A DNA stretch of 15,207 nucleotides. Source: an uncultured Azospirillum sp. Lineage in GTDB: Bacteria; Pseudomonadota; Alphaproteobacteria; RF32; CAG-239. The notes under the pieces were generated by a model that was not told the DNA's origin, did no database searches, and saw only the letters and a program-made list of their open reading frames with translations. Below, in pieces: positions 1 to 6,211 of this stretch. The position numbers were made by a program, and so were the translations under genes. Location of the stretch: the NCBI GenBank assembly GCA_900539605.1, contig UQCS01000035.1, positions 1 through 15,207 of the forward strand. Reading direction: 5' to 3'. Position 1 is the stretch's first letter; every line of letters begins with the position of its first letter.

Positions 1-50
1 ATGATTACAAAGCGTCGACCGTCGGTCTCGGCCTCAGCTACAGCTGGTAA
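1..50 (+). CDS. 3' end of an outer-membrane beta-barrel protein (partial)
   Basis: Reading from base 3, the frame gives 15 residues, DYKASTVGLGLSYSW, then TAA at 48-50. Hydrophobic residues alternate (V, L, L, Y, W) and the last residue is aromatic. This is the classic C-terminal signal strand of outer-membrane barrels, which the BAM complex recognises. A good intrinsic terminator follows 14 bases after the stop, as expected for a real gene end. Everything upstream is outside the window, so the barrel type (porin, small OmpA-like barrel or other) cannot be told. The neighbouring gene is bamE, a BAM subunit, but this adjacency need not be functional. The call rests on a short stretch and is therefore only moderately sure. 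Confidence 0.6.
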   Translation, partial: DYKASTVGLGLSYSW

Positions 51-63
51 GGAAAGCCAAACC

Positions 64-95
64 AAAAAGCCCCTCTCGGATGAGAGGGGCTTTTT
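64..95 (+). terminator. Intrinsic terminator after the barrel gene, possibly bidirectional
   Basis: A perfect 9-bp stem (GCCCCTCTC at 69-77 with GAGAGGGGC at 82-90) encloses a 4-base loop. It is flanked by five A on the left and five T on the right. The T run makes it a terminator for the upstream plus-strand gene. The A run means it could also stop minus-strand transcription coming from bamE. Confidence 0.9.
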
Positions 96-111
96 GCTGT
101 CGGTCAGACAG

Positions 112-139
112 AACAAAACAACACCCCCGATTTTCGGGG
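112..139 (-). terminator. Probable terminator of bamE
   Basis: On the minus strand, CCCCGA (139-134) pairs with TCGGGG (130-125) across a 3-base loop. The next minus-strand bases are T-rich with a few G (TGTTGTTTTGTT). It lies about 20 bases beyond the bamE stop. The stem is short and the tail is broken, so it is weaker than the 64-95 hairpin, which would act as a backup. Confidence 0.6.
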
Positions 140-160
140 ATGAAATCGTAAAAACGCTAA

Positions 161-616
161 TTATATTCCGGTTTTGGAGGGTGCAATCGGAGTGTAAGTG
201 CCGACGCCGCCAAAATATTTGCGGAAGAAGCCCTGTTCCTGTTCCGGCGTTGCTGTTTCCTGTTCGCTGACTTGCAGCTCTTTACCTTTAGACTTGTCGA
301 TATGTTTAATGTCGGCCACTTTGCCGCTGTCGTCAAATTTAACGACCAAAAGCCGCCGTTCGGTTTCCTGCGGGCGCATGAAGGCAATTTGTTCGATATC
401 TGCCGACATATAAATCCATGTGTTTCGGTCAAGAGAAACCACCGAAGAAGGAGACCCCAAAATCTCGCGGACCTGTTCCTGCGGCATTCCGGTCGACAGT
501 CGTTCGATTTTGTCTTCCGACGGCATATTACCGGTGTTGGTGACGAAAGTATCTTTGGCACAGGCAGCAAGTGTGAGCAGAGCAGCACTTAAAAAAAAGA
601 TTTTGTATGTTGACAT
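161..616 (-). CDS. bamE: Outer membrane protein assembly factor BamE (SmpA/OmlA lipoprotein)
   Basis: This 151-residue lipoprotein is the BamE subunit of the complex that folds barrel proteins into the outer membrane. It begins with a type II signal peptide ending in the lipobox LAAC, with the lipidated cysteine at residue 19. Alanine at +2 fits outer-membrane sorting. The SmpA/OmlA domain follows, with the typical segment RLSTGMPQEQVREILGSPS at about residues 40-58 and a WIYMS strand shortly after. The tail (about residue 115 on) is charged and low in complexity. An in-frame GTG lies directly before the ATG at 616. I chose the ATG because AAGGA at 630-626 sits 9 bases upstream of it. The gene is transcribed away from yceD, an arrangement often seen in Alphaproteobacteria. 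Confidence 0.93.
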   Translation of the reverse strand: MSTYKIFFLSAALLTLAACAKDTFVTNTGNMPSEDKIERLSTGMPQEQVREILGSPSSVVSLDRNTWIYMSADIEQIAFMRPQETERRLLVVKFDDSGKVADIKHIDKSKGKELQVSEQETATPEQEQGFFRKYFGGVGTYTPIAPSKTGI

Positions 617-633
617 CACTGTGTATCCTTATC

Positions 634-639
634 ATTATA
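634..639 (-). promoter_or_regulatory. Candidate -10 box for bamE
   Basis: The minus strand carries an exact TATAAT, 17 bases upstream of the bamE ATG. No convincing -35 hexamer lies 16-18 bases further up, so this is only a candidate. It lies in the 64-base gap shared with the divergent yceD gene. Confidence 0.35.
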
Positions 640-680
640 GGTTCCAATTGTTAAACATATATAACACGGAGAATATATTT

Positions 681-1196
681 ATGCAAAAAAAATTTTCATA
701 TCCGTTGGTTGTTGCGGAATTGCCGCAAACCGAACAACATTATCGGCTGCGGGCGGATGAAAGTGATTGCCGGTATCTTGCCGAGGTTCTGAAAGTTCCG
801 GAAGTGACGCGTTTTGAGGCTGACTTGCGACTGAAAAACGACCATGCGTCGGGAATGCTGGATGTCAGCGGCCGGATTTCTGCCTGCCTGAAACTGGAAA
901 GTGTGGTGTCGTTAGAGTTGTTTGATCAGGGTTACGATTTTGAATTTTCACTCTCTTTTGACACCTCAGCAACGTATGACAGCCAGCGGGAAGAAGACGA
1001 CTGGACGGCCGATTTGCCGGATGTGGTGATCGGTGGCCAAATTGATTTGGCCGATATTTCGATCGAACAAGTGGCCTTGCGTCTGGATGATTATCCGCGC
1101 CGGCCCGGTGAGGTGTTTCATTTTGAATCGGAGTTCGACGAAAATGAAAAAAGCATGAATAATCCGTTTGAAGTTCTGGCAAAACTAAAGAAATAA
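681..1196 (+). CDS. yceD: YceD family protein (DUF177)
   Basis: This 171-residue cytoplasmic protein belongs to the YceD/DUF177 family. In many bacteria the family is encoded directly before rpmF (ribosomal protein L32), and it has been linked to rRNA processing or ribosome assembly. Visible family features are the beta-rich core with SGRISACLKLESVVSLELF at about residues 59-77, the segment GQIDLADISIEQVALRLDDYPR near 115-136, and the alphaproteobacterial C-terminal signature NPFEVLAKLK. The frame is open upstream to 420, but that part runs antisense through bamE. ATG 681 has GGAGA 8 bases upstream and begins where family homology begins. Only one cysteine remains where some relatives have a pair. 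Confidence 0.87.
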   Translation: MQKKFSYPLVVAELPQTEQHYRLRADESDCRYLAEVLKVPEVTRFEADLRLKNDHASGMLDVSGRISACLKLESVVSLELFDQGYDFEFSLSFDTSATYDSQREEDDWTADLPDVVIGGQIDLADISIEQVALRLDDYPRRPGEVFHFESEFDENEKSMNNPFEVLAKLKK

Positions 1197-1206
1197 AAAA
1201 TTATAC

Positions 1207-1235
1207 TTGCCAAATGCAAAAAATTTAGGTAAAAG
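1207..1235 (+). promoter_or_regulatory. Candidate promoter for rpmF-plsX-fabH
   Basis: TTGCCA (1207-1212) and TAAAAG (1230-1235) are separated by 17 bases in the 153-base gap between yceD and rpmF. The -35 matches consensus at 5 of 6 positions and the -10 at 4 of 6. It would give rpmF a leader of about 110 bases. The call is from pattern only. Confidence 0.3.
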
Positions 1236-1349
1236 ACGGATAACCGTTTCGGGAAAGTGTAAAACAAGTTGCAATTATTTAATAATTGTGGTATTGCTTT
1301 TTCCTGAAATTTTTCGTGATAACAATGTTTTTTTGAAAAGAATAAGACA

Positions 1350-1535
1350 ATGGCAACACCAAAACATAAAACTTCAAAATCACGCCGCGACATGCGTCGT
1401 TCTCACGATGCTTTAGGTGCGAATTCTTACCATGAATGCCCTAACTGCGGTGAGTTGAAAAGACCCCACAACGTTTGTCCGTCCTGCGGTCAGTACGACA
1501 AACGCGAAGTCGTTGCTAAAAAAGCAGCCGAATAA
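1350..1535 (+). CDS. rpmF: 50S ribosomal protein L32, zinc-binding form
   Basis: This 61-residue basic protein is L32 of the large ribosomal subunit. The N-terminus MATPKHKTSKSRRDMRRSHD is the standard rRNA-binding start. Two CxxC pairs (C30/C33 and C43/C46) form the zinc knuckle, so this is the cysteine-containing (C+) version. The Shine-Dalgarno sequence is weak (AAGAATAAG just before the ATG), but the start is fixed by homology. It sits between yceD and plsX, the order known from Escherichia coli, and ends 35 bases before plsX, so the two are probably co-transcribed. Many alphaproteobacterial L32 proteins lack these cysteines. Confidence 0.97.
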   Translation: MATPKHKTSKSRRDMRRSHDALGANSYHECPNCGELKRPHNVCPSCGQYDKREVVAKKAAE

Positions 1536-1556
1536 ACTAAAACTGTCATAGAACTG

Positions 1557-1573
1557 GATGGAGCACAATTTTG
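1557..1573 (+). promoter_or_regulatory. Ribosome binding site and TTG start of plsX
   Basis: GGATGGAG at 1556-1563 lies 7 bases before TTG at 1571. The first in-frame ATG is codon 12, inside the conserved DAMGGD motif, so starting there would destroy the active fold. Both the spacing and the conservation therefore point to the rare TTG start. Confidence 0.8.
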
Positions 1574-2626
1574 TCTGATAATCTGGTTATATCTGTTGAT
1601 GCGATGGGGGGAGATAATTCCCCTCGAGTCGTCATTGAAGGGGTGAATATTGCTGCCAAAAGAAATCCCGACGTGCGCTTTTTGCTGTTTGGTGATGAAG
1701 CAAAAATTGTTCCCCTGCTTAAGCAATTTCCCAAACTTTCCAAGGTTTGCAAAGTCTGCCATACCGAAGAATGGGTGAAGAATGAAGATAAGCCCTCGCA
1801 GGTTATCCGCAACCGCAACACCAGTATGTATATGGCAATTGATGCCGTACGTTCCGGCCGGGCCCAGGCAATTGTTTCTGCCGGCAATACCGGGGCGCTG
1901 ATGGCTATTTCCAAAATGGTTTTAAAAACCATGCAGAAAATTCACCGTCCGGCAATTGTCAGTATCATGCCGCATTTGAACGGCCGTTATGTGATGCTGG
2001 ATTTGGGCGCCAACACCGAATGCGATGCCGTCAATCTGGCCGAATTTGCAATTATGGGCAATGTTGTCGCCAAGCACGCGTTGGATATCAAACAGCCTAA
2101 AGTGGCACTGCTTAATATCGGCGCGGAAGCAATGAAAGGCAAAGAAGAAATTCGTCAGGCTGCCCGTATGCTTCACAATGCTCAGCTTGACATCAATTTT
2201 ACCGGTTATATCGAACCGCACGAAATTTCCAACGGCGTTGCCGATGTCATCGTTGCGGACGGTTTTACCGGAAATGTCGCTTTAAAAACCACTGAAGGAA
2301 CTGCCCGTTTGGTTGTGCGAATGATCAAAAAGGCGATTAAGCGCTCGTTTTTGGCCAAGCTCGGACTGCCGTTCATGCTGGGGGTTATTTTCAAGATCAA
2401 AAAGAGTATGGATCCGCGTTTGTATAACGGAGCAATGCTGATCGGCCTCAACGGGCTGACGGTTAAAAGTCACGGCGGAACCGACGCCGTGGGATTTTCG
2501 GTCGCTATCGACAATACCGCCAAACTGGTGCGTCAGGATTTCGTTTCGACCATCAGAAAAGAAATTGAAAAAATTGATTTGGATGAACTGAATCAAGAAA
2601 GCATTTATGAAGGATATTATGTATGA
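1571..2626 (+). CDS. plsX: Phosphate acyltransferase PlsX
   Basis: PlsX converts acyl-ACP to acyl-phosphate, the donor used by PlsY for the first acylation of glycerol-3-phosphate in phospholipid synthesis. It is a peripheral membrane enzyme. The 351-residue length is normal. Family motifs in order are VDAMGGDNSP (about residues 9-18), SAGNTGALMA (about 102-111), MLDLGANTECDAVNL (about 138-152), ADGFTGNVALKTTEGTA (about 226-242) and SHGGTDAVGF near 300. Translation starts at TTG. The stop codon overlaps the fabH start by 4 bases (ATGA), which suggests translational coupling of phospholipid and fatty acid initiation genes. Confidence 0.97.
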   Translation: MSDNLVISVDAMGGDNSPRVVIEGVNIAAKRNPDVRFLLFGDEAKIVPLLKQFPKLSKVCKVCHTEEWVKNEDKPSQVIRNRNTSMYMAIDAVRSGRAQAIVSAGNTGALMAISKMVLKTMQKIHRPAIVSIMPHLNGRYVMLDLGANTECDAVNLAEFAIMGNVVAKHALDIKQPKVALLNIGAEAMKGKEEIRQAARMLHNAQLDINFTGYIEPHEISNGVADVIVADGFTGNVALKTTEGTARLVVRMIKKAIKRSFLAKLGLPFMLGVIFKIKKSMDPRLYNGAMLIGLNGLTVKSHGGTDAVGFSVAIDNTAKLVRQDFVSTIRKEIEKIDLDELNQESIYEGYYV

Positions 2627-3603
2627 CGGTTATTCGCTCACAATTGCTTGGCACGGGATATAAGCTTCCGGCCAAAGTGCTTACGAATGATGATTTGTCG
2701 AAGATGGTGGATACCAACGACGAATGGATCAGCACCCGTACCGGTATCCGCAGCCGCCATATTGCCGCTGCCGGTGAAACAACCGGTGATTTGTCTTATG
2801 ATGCAGCTTTGATGGCAATTAAGAACGCGGGAATCGGTAACGAAGAAATTGATTTTATCATCGTTGCCACCATTACCGGTGACAACACTTTTCCGGCCAC
2901 CGCCGCCAAGTTGGCCCAAAAACTGGGTCTGAAGCCCGGAACGCCGGCGATGGATGTCAACGCCGCTTGTTCCGGATTTGTCTATGCCACCCAAATTGCC
3001 GATAATATGATTCGACTGGGACAGGTAAAGACCGCATTGGTGATCGGTGCCGAAACGCTTTCAAAAATCACCGACTGGACGGATCGTAACACCTGCGTCT
3101 TGTTTGGTGACGGTGCCGGTGCAGCGATTTTCCGCGCGACAGAAGGCGAGGGAACCTCCGAAGATACCGGCGTGCTGGCAACCAAAATTTATGCCGACGG
3201 CAGTCAATATGAACATTTGTGTTCAGACGGCGGTGTGTCGGTCAATCAAAAAGCCGGGTTCATCCATATGGATGGCAAGGAAGTTTTCAAGGTAGCAATT
3301 CCCAGCCTGGTTCAGGGTGTGGAAGAAAGCTTAAAAATTGCGGGACTTTCGATGAATGAGGTAGATTGGTATATTCCTCATCAGGCTAATTTGCGAATTA
3401 TTGATTCCGTGGCCAAAAAGCTGGAAATTGATATGGAAAAGGTGATTGTAACCGTCGATCATCACGGTAATACCTCTGCCGCCTCGATTCCGCTGGCGTT
3501 GGCCGAGTCTTTTGAAGCCGGTAAATTCAAAAAAGGCGATCTCCTTGTCATCAGTGCCATGGGCGCCGGATTTACTTGGGGCGGAATAGTTATCCGCATT
3601 TAA
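2623..3603 (+). CDS. fabH: Beta-ketoacyl-ACP synthase III (FabH)
   Basis: FabH condenses acetyl-CoA (or another short acyl-CoA) with malonyl-ACP to begin type II fatty acid synthesis. The 326 residues contain the full catalytic triad: C116 in NAACSGF, H253 in PHQANLRI and N283 in HGNTSAAS. The N-terminal TNDEWISTRTGI and the C-terminal SAMGAGFTWGG are also family hallmarks. The start overlaps the plsX stop (ATGA), with AAGGA 8 bases upstream inside plsX. No transcription terminator is visible after the stop, but a separate promoter precedes ihfA, so ihfA may be read both from the operon and from its own start. Confidence 0.97.
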   Translation: MTVIRSQLLGTGYKLPAKVLTNDDLSKMVDTNDEWISTRTGIRSRHIAAAGETTGDLSYDAALMAIKNAGIGNEEIDFIIVATITGDNTFPATAAKLAQKLGLKPGTPAMDVNAACSGFVYATQIADNMIRLGQVKTALVIGAETLSKITDWTDRNTCVLFGDGAGAAIFRATEGEGTSEDTGVLATKIYADGSQYEHLCSDGGVSVNQKAGFIHMDGKEVFKVAIPSLVQGVEESLKIAGLSMNEVDWYIPHQANLRIIDSVAKKLEIDMEKVIVTVDHHGNTSAASIPLALAESFEAGKFKKGDLLVISAMGAGFTWGGIVIRI

Positions 3604-3625
3604 CTGTTTATAATAAAATTATATG

Positions 3626-3653
3626 TTGGCGCGGCCGTTTTTTATGATATAGT
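3626..3653 (+). promoter_or_regulatory. Probable promoter of ihfA-merR
   Basis: TTGGCG (3626-3631) and TATAGT (3648-3653) are 16 bases apart. TG at 3645-3646 adds an extended -10 element. Transcription would begin near 3660, about 30 bases before the ihfA start. This is the best-looking sigma-70-type promoter in the left half of the window. Confidence 0.55.
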
Positions 3654-3692
3654 GGCGCCGATGTTTTAATCAAGTCAAAAAGAGGAATGAAT

Positions 3693-3983
3693 ATGATGAA
3701 AACAATTACCCGGGCTGATGTTGCCGAAACCTTATATCAGGAAGTCGGATTGTCACGCAAGGATTCCGGCGAAATTTTGGATATGGTTTTGGAAGAAATC
3801 GTAAATGAACTTGCTGCCGGCAACGATGTGAAACTGTCTTCTTTCGGAACTTTTGCCCTGCGCGACAAAAAACCACGGATCGGCCGCAATCCCAAAACCG
3901 GTGTAGAAGCGGAAATTTCTTCACGGCGGGTTATTTCGTTTAAGCCGTCTCAGACAATGCGCAAATCGGTTAATAAGGGTTAA
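3693..3983 (+). CDS. ihfA: Integration host factor subunit alpha
   Basis: This is a 96-residue HU/IHF-family DNA-bending protein. The arm motif GRNPKTG at residues 64-70 carries the proline (P67) that intercalates into DNA. The N-terminus TITRADVAETLYQEVGLSR and the position after fabH and before a merR gene identify it as the alpha subunit rather than HU. Three in-frame ATGs occur at 3687, 3693 and 3696. AGAGGA ends directly against the first, leaving no spacing, so translation probably starts at 3693 (6 bases) or 3696 (9 bases). The beta subunit is not in this window. The stop is 2 bases before the merR start. Confidence 0.95.
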   Translation: MMKTITRADVAETLYQEVGLSRKDSGEILDMVLEEIVNELAAGNDVKLSSFGTFALRDKKPRIGRNPKTGVEAEISSRRVISFKPSQTMRKSVNKG

Positions 3984-3985
3984 GC

Positions 3986-4378
3986 ATGGTTGTCAACAAG
4001 TCAAAAGCTGCTTTTCGTACAATTGCCGAAGTTGCTGATGAACTTGGAGTGGGTACCCATGTGCTGCGTTTTTGGGAAACGAAGTTTTCTCAAATCAAGC
4101 CGATGAAAAGAAGCGGCGGCCGCCGTTATTATCGTCCCGATGACGTAGAACTGCTGCGTTGTATCAAAGATCTTTTGTATGTTCGGCGTCTGACGATTGA
4201 AGGTGCGCAAAAAGAGATTAAGAACAGGGGACTCAAAGCGCTGATCGGCGAAACAATTCAAAATGATTTTTTTGCCGATGTTGCGGAAGAAAAGCTTCCC
4301 GGCGAAAATTTGCTGCAAGAAACGGCGGCTGAATTAAAAGATATTCGCTCGGAGCTTTTACAAGCTTTGGATGCCTGA
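3986..4378 (+). CDS. MerR family transcriptional regulator
   Basis: This 130-residue regulator has an N-terminal MerR winged helix (about residues 10-78). Its features are the helix-turn-helix TIAEVADELGVGTHVLRFWE, the wing segment GGRRYYRPDDVELL and the helix RRLTIEGAQKEIK. The remaining 50 residues form a short acidic helix that may be a dimer coiled coil. There is no effector domain and no cysteine cluster typical of metal sensors. AAGGG lies 6 bases before the ATG, and the gene is 2 bases from ihfA, so the two are co-transcribed. A MerR gene at this spot is, from memory, common in Alphaproteobacteria; its target is not known to me. Whether it controls the MerR-type promoter at 12087 is not shown by anything here. 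Confidence 0.9.
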   Translation: MVVNKSKAAFRTIAEVADELGVGTHVLRFWETKFSQIKPMKRSGGRRYYRPDDVELLRCIKDLLYVRRLTIEGAQKEIKNRGLKALIGETIQNDFFADVAEEKLPGENLLQETAAELKDIRSELLQALDA

Positions 4379-4402
4379 ACAGATTGATATTATACATTTG
4401 AG

Positions 4403-4434
4403 AAAAAGACCCCGGTTTGCGCCGGGGTCTTTTT
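4403..4434 (+). terminator. Strong terminator ending the yceD-merR gene run
   Basis: A perfect 13-bp stem (4403-4415 with 4422-4434) has a 6-base loop. It combines a GACCCCGG core with an A run on the left and a T run on the right. It lies 24 bases after the merR stop and is symmetric enough to act in both directions. Confidence 0.95.
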
Positions 4435-4567
4435 GAGTGCGGTGAAACAGCATTCGGTGATGATGAGAGGTTGGCGTAAGCACTGACGATAGGATTATCC
4501 GTCGGCATGGGGAAAGGAATATGTGGGCGTCGGGTACTCAGTTTCTGTCAAATGAGGCCAACATATA

Positions 4568-4606
4568 AACCGTGGCTGAAAGATGAAAGTCAGCCGCGGT
4601 TGTTTT
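4568..4606 (+). terminator. Terminator-like hairpin in the gap after merR
   Basis: AACCGTGGCTGA (4568-4579) pairs with TCAGCCGCGGTT (4590-4601) over 12 bp with one G-U pair and a 10-base loop. TTGTTTT follows on the plus strand. On the minus strand the tail is also T-rich (TTTATATGTT), so it may end transcripts from either side, including the DUF2157 operon. No plus-strand gene is known to need it, because merR already has a terminator. A small RNA ending here is one explanation. Confidence 0.5.
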
Positions 4607-4619
4607 GATGCTTTACAGA

Positions 4620-4643
4620 CAACCCCCATTTTAAAGGGGGTTG
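4620..4643. repeat. Inverted repeat CAACCCCC / GGGGGTTG
   Basis: Perfect 8-bp arms (4620-4627 and 4636-4643) surround an AT-only 8-base loop. No T run follows on either strand, so it is a poor terminator. It lies 18 bases after the 4568-4601 hairpin. Its role is unknown. Confidence 0.55.
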
Positions 4644-4759
4644 AATGCCAAGATGTCGTCAGACCGCGCTTCATGCCAACGAGTGTAGTCAAACCGTTAG
4701 GTTTTTAGCTGCCAGAAAACCCCCGGTCTATTTAGTTCTGATGACGGAACAGGAGAAAC

Positions 4760-5203
4760 CTATTGGGAATTTTTAACGGTTTCCCGCCAATCTTTGCCGT
4801 TGATCAGCAGTCGTTTGGCGATCGGTTTGAAGCCTTTGGCATAGCTGTAAACAACTTCAAAAACATTGTCGTCGGTATTGCGATTGCGGAAAAGTCGGTC
4901 TAACTCGGCAGCGTATTTTTCCGGAATATAAAAACGGTGATTGTTGCCCCATATCCCAGAGATGCCGTGTTGGCGAAACTCAGAAACCGGGCAGCGCTGG
5001 TTTTCAAATTGTGTACAATCGGTACTGTCCCAATCAATCGTGTAAGCAATATAATGCCCCGAGAGCAAATCTCGCGGATCATAACCGCTGATGCGCAAGG
5101 TGACTTCGGGCAGGCTGGTACGCAAAACGGCCATGCTGATTGTCAGGATAGCCAACAAAATGACCGGGGCGGCAATTAAAAACAGATTCAGATATTTTTT
5201 CAT
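4760..5203 (-). CDS. GDYXXLXY domain membrane-anchored protein
   Basis: This 147-residue protein has an N-terminal membrane helix or uncleaved signal (about residues 7-27) followed by a periplasmic domain. The family signature appears as DPRDLLSGHYIAY at about residues 42-54; the usual GDY is GHY here. The other conserved parts are the strand FYIPEKYAAELDRLF and the C-terminal KPIAKRLLINGKDWR. The function of the family is unknown to me; it is repeatedly encoded beside DUF2157 membrane proteins. The start ATG is directly adjacent to the DUF2157 stop, and its AAGGAG lies inside the end of that gene, so translation is probably coupled. It is the last gene of the operon. Two cysteines (in TDCTQFENQRCP) could form a periplasmic disulfide. 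Confidence 0.85.
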   Translation of the reverse strand: MKKYLNLFLIAAPVILLAILTISMAVLRTSLPEVTLRISGYDPRDLLSGHYIAYTIDWDSTDCTQFENQRCPVSEFRQHGISGIWGNNHRFYIPEKYAAELDRLFRNRNTDDNVFEVVYSYAKGFKPIAKRLLINGKDWRETVKNSQ

Positions 5204-6184
5204 CTACTTTACTCCTTTTTTCAGAGCTGCTTTGTTAATGGCAGCATTGATTCCCCATACCAGTCCAAGCAACAGCAGGCCGGTAATGATCAGGCCGATG
5301 CCGGTTGTCAGCAGATTGGAAAACAGGCGGATATAAGCGACAAAGAAGCATATCCCGATCATTGTGATATTAAAATTCTGCATTTTGGGATAATCATGCT
5401 TGTAGTATATCCATGCACCGACAGAAAAAGTTGTGACCGGTACAATCAGGTTGAAAATACCGTATCTGTAACCGGCAAAACCGTCGATAAAGGCCGTGCA
5501 ATAGCTCAGTAGTTCAAAATATCCTCTGATAACTGCAAAGACCGGATATTTGCGGTTGAATAAAAGATTTAGGTGTTGAGATCCGTAACTTATCAGAGCA
5601 AAAAAGGCAATAAAGGGAATCATGACTATGGCCGGGCAGTAGTCATAATATCTTTCCAAATATCTAAAAATATGTTCCAGAAAATCTAATACTGTCTGGT
5701 TGGAAAAAACGGCGCCCAAAAACAACGGCACCCATAGTAACGGCAACAGTTTCTTTTTGGAGACAGCCAGCAGCGGGACACTAAAGACCGAAGCCAGCAA
5801 AGCGCCGCCCGATAAAGTTCCGTTGGTCTGAAATACCTGAGAGACTAAACCGATGCTGGCAATTGTCATCAGAAACAAAGCCAAAATGCCTGCTTCTTTC
5901 CAGAAGGTTTTATCACGGGCATCGGCAACAATGGTTCCGGCTGCCAGCGCCGCTAACAACATAAAGTCTATCGTCAGTTTGACCGCGCCGCTGATTTCGT
6001 CCCAGTTGGCGGCAATCAGGCTGATAATGCCGATTGAGACAATAAAAATACCGAGACTGAAAAGAGCCGTCAGCAAATGCGGTCTTTTGTGTTGCGTTTC
6101 AAAAGCGAGGATTTGTTGCTTTTGAGTTGGAGAAATCAGCTTTTGCTGTTCCCATAAAGTCAGTTTGTTTTCCAGTCTGCTCAT
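5204..6184 (-). CDS. DUF2157 integral membrane protein
   Basis: This 326-residue protein has a short cytoplasmic N-terminus (KLTLWEQQKLISPTQKQQIL) followed by roughly eight to ten hydrophobic helices. The N-terminal arrangement, and the first helix pair containing GIISLIAANWDEISGAVKL at about residues 52-70, are the DUF2157 signature. No catalytic motif is visible. AAGGAG lies 6 bases before the ATG, so the start is well supported. It is the middle gene between the lemA-like gene (27 bases upstream) and the GDYXXLXY gene (no gap). The conserved pairing with a GDYXXLXY protein suggests a shared envelope role, but neither family has an established biochemical function that I can name. Confidence 0.85.
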   Translation of the reverse strand: MSRLENKLTLWEQQKLISPTQKQQILAFETQHKRPHLLTALFSLGIFIVSIGIISLIAANWDEISGAVKLTIDFMLLAALAAGTIVADARDKTFWKEAGILALFLMTIASIGLVSQVFQTNGTLSGGALLASVFSVPLLAVSKKKLLPLLWVPLFLGAVFSNQTVLDFLEHIFRYLERYYDYCPAIVMIPFIAFFALISYGSQHLNLLFNRKYPVFAVIRGYFELLSYCTAFIDGFAGYRYGIFNLIVPVTTFSVGAWIYYKHDYPKMQNFNITMIGICFFVAYIRLFSNLLTTGIGLIITGLLLLGLVWGINAAINKAALKKGVK

Positions 6185-6211
6185 TTTATTCTCCTTACTA
6201 ATGCAAGACTT

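Larger units (their letters stand above)
4435..4759. other. 325-base stretch with no convincing gene, rich in hairpins
   Basis: The stretch lies between the terminator after merR and the 3' end of the minus-strand GDYXXLXY gene. Small frames exist on both strands, for example a minus-strand frame at 4495-4692 and a plus-strand frame of about 43 codons starting near 4644. None has a good ribosome site plus recognisable homology. Two clear hairpins (4568-4601 and 4620-4643) and a longer-range pairing of GTTGGC (4470-4475) with GCCAAC (4557-4562) suggest structured RNA. I looked for a tRNA (a tRNA-Pro is sometimes near merR), 6S RNA, SRP RNA, RNase P RNA and tmRNA, and recognised none. An unknown small RNA or a decayed element is possible. 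Confidence 0.5.

Noticed and set aside
157..588. Second minus-strand frame overlapping bamE
   Set aside because: It overlaps bamE in another frame on the same strand, lacks the lipobox and shows no domain.
420..680. Upstream extension of the yceD frame
   Set aside because: It runs antisense through bamE, while ATG 681 has a good ribosome site and matches where the family begins.
3986..4378. The MerR regulator as controller of the MerR-type promoter at 12087
   Set aside because: Nothing links them: it is about 8 kb away, lies in a housekeeping block, and has no palindrome like the 12092-12107 one before its own operon.
4435..4600. Possible tRNA-Pro, 6S RNA, tmRNA or SRP RNA after merR
   Set aside because: No cloverleaf, T-loop sequence, or diagnostic conserved bases of these RNAs could be found on either strand.
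4495..4692. Minus-strand frame of 65 codons in the gap after merR
   Set aside because: Its composition is unlike the neighbouring proteins, it spans both hairpins, and it has no visible ribosome site.
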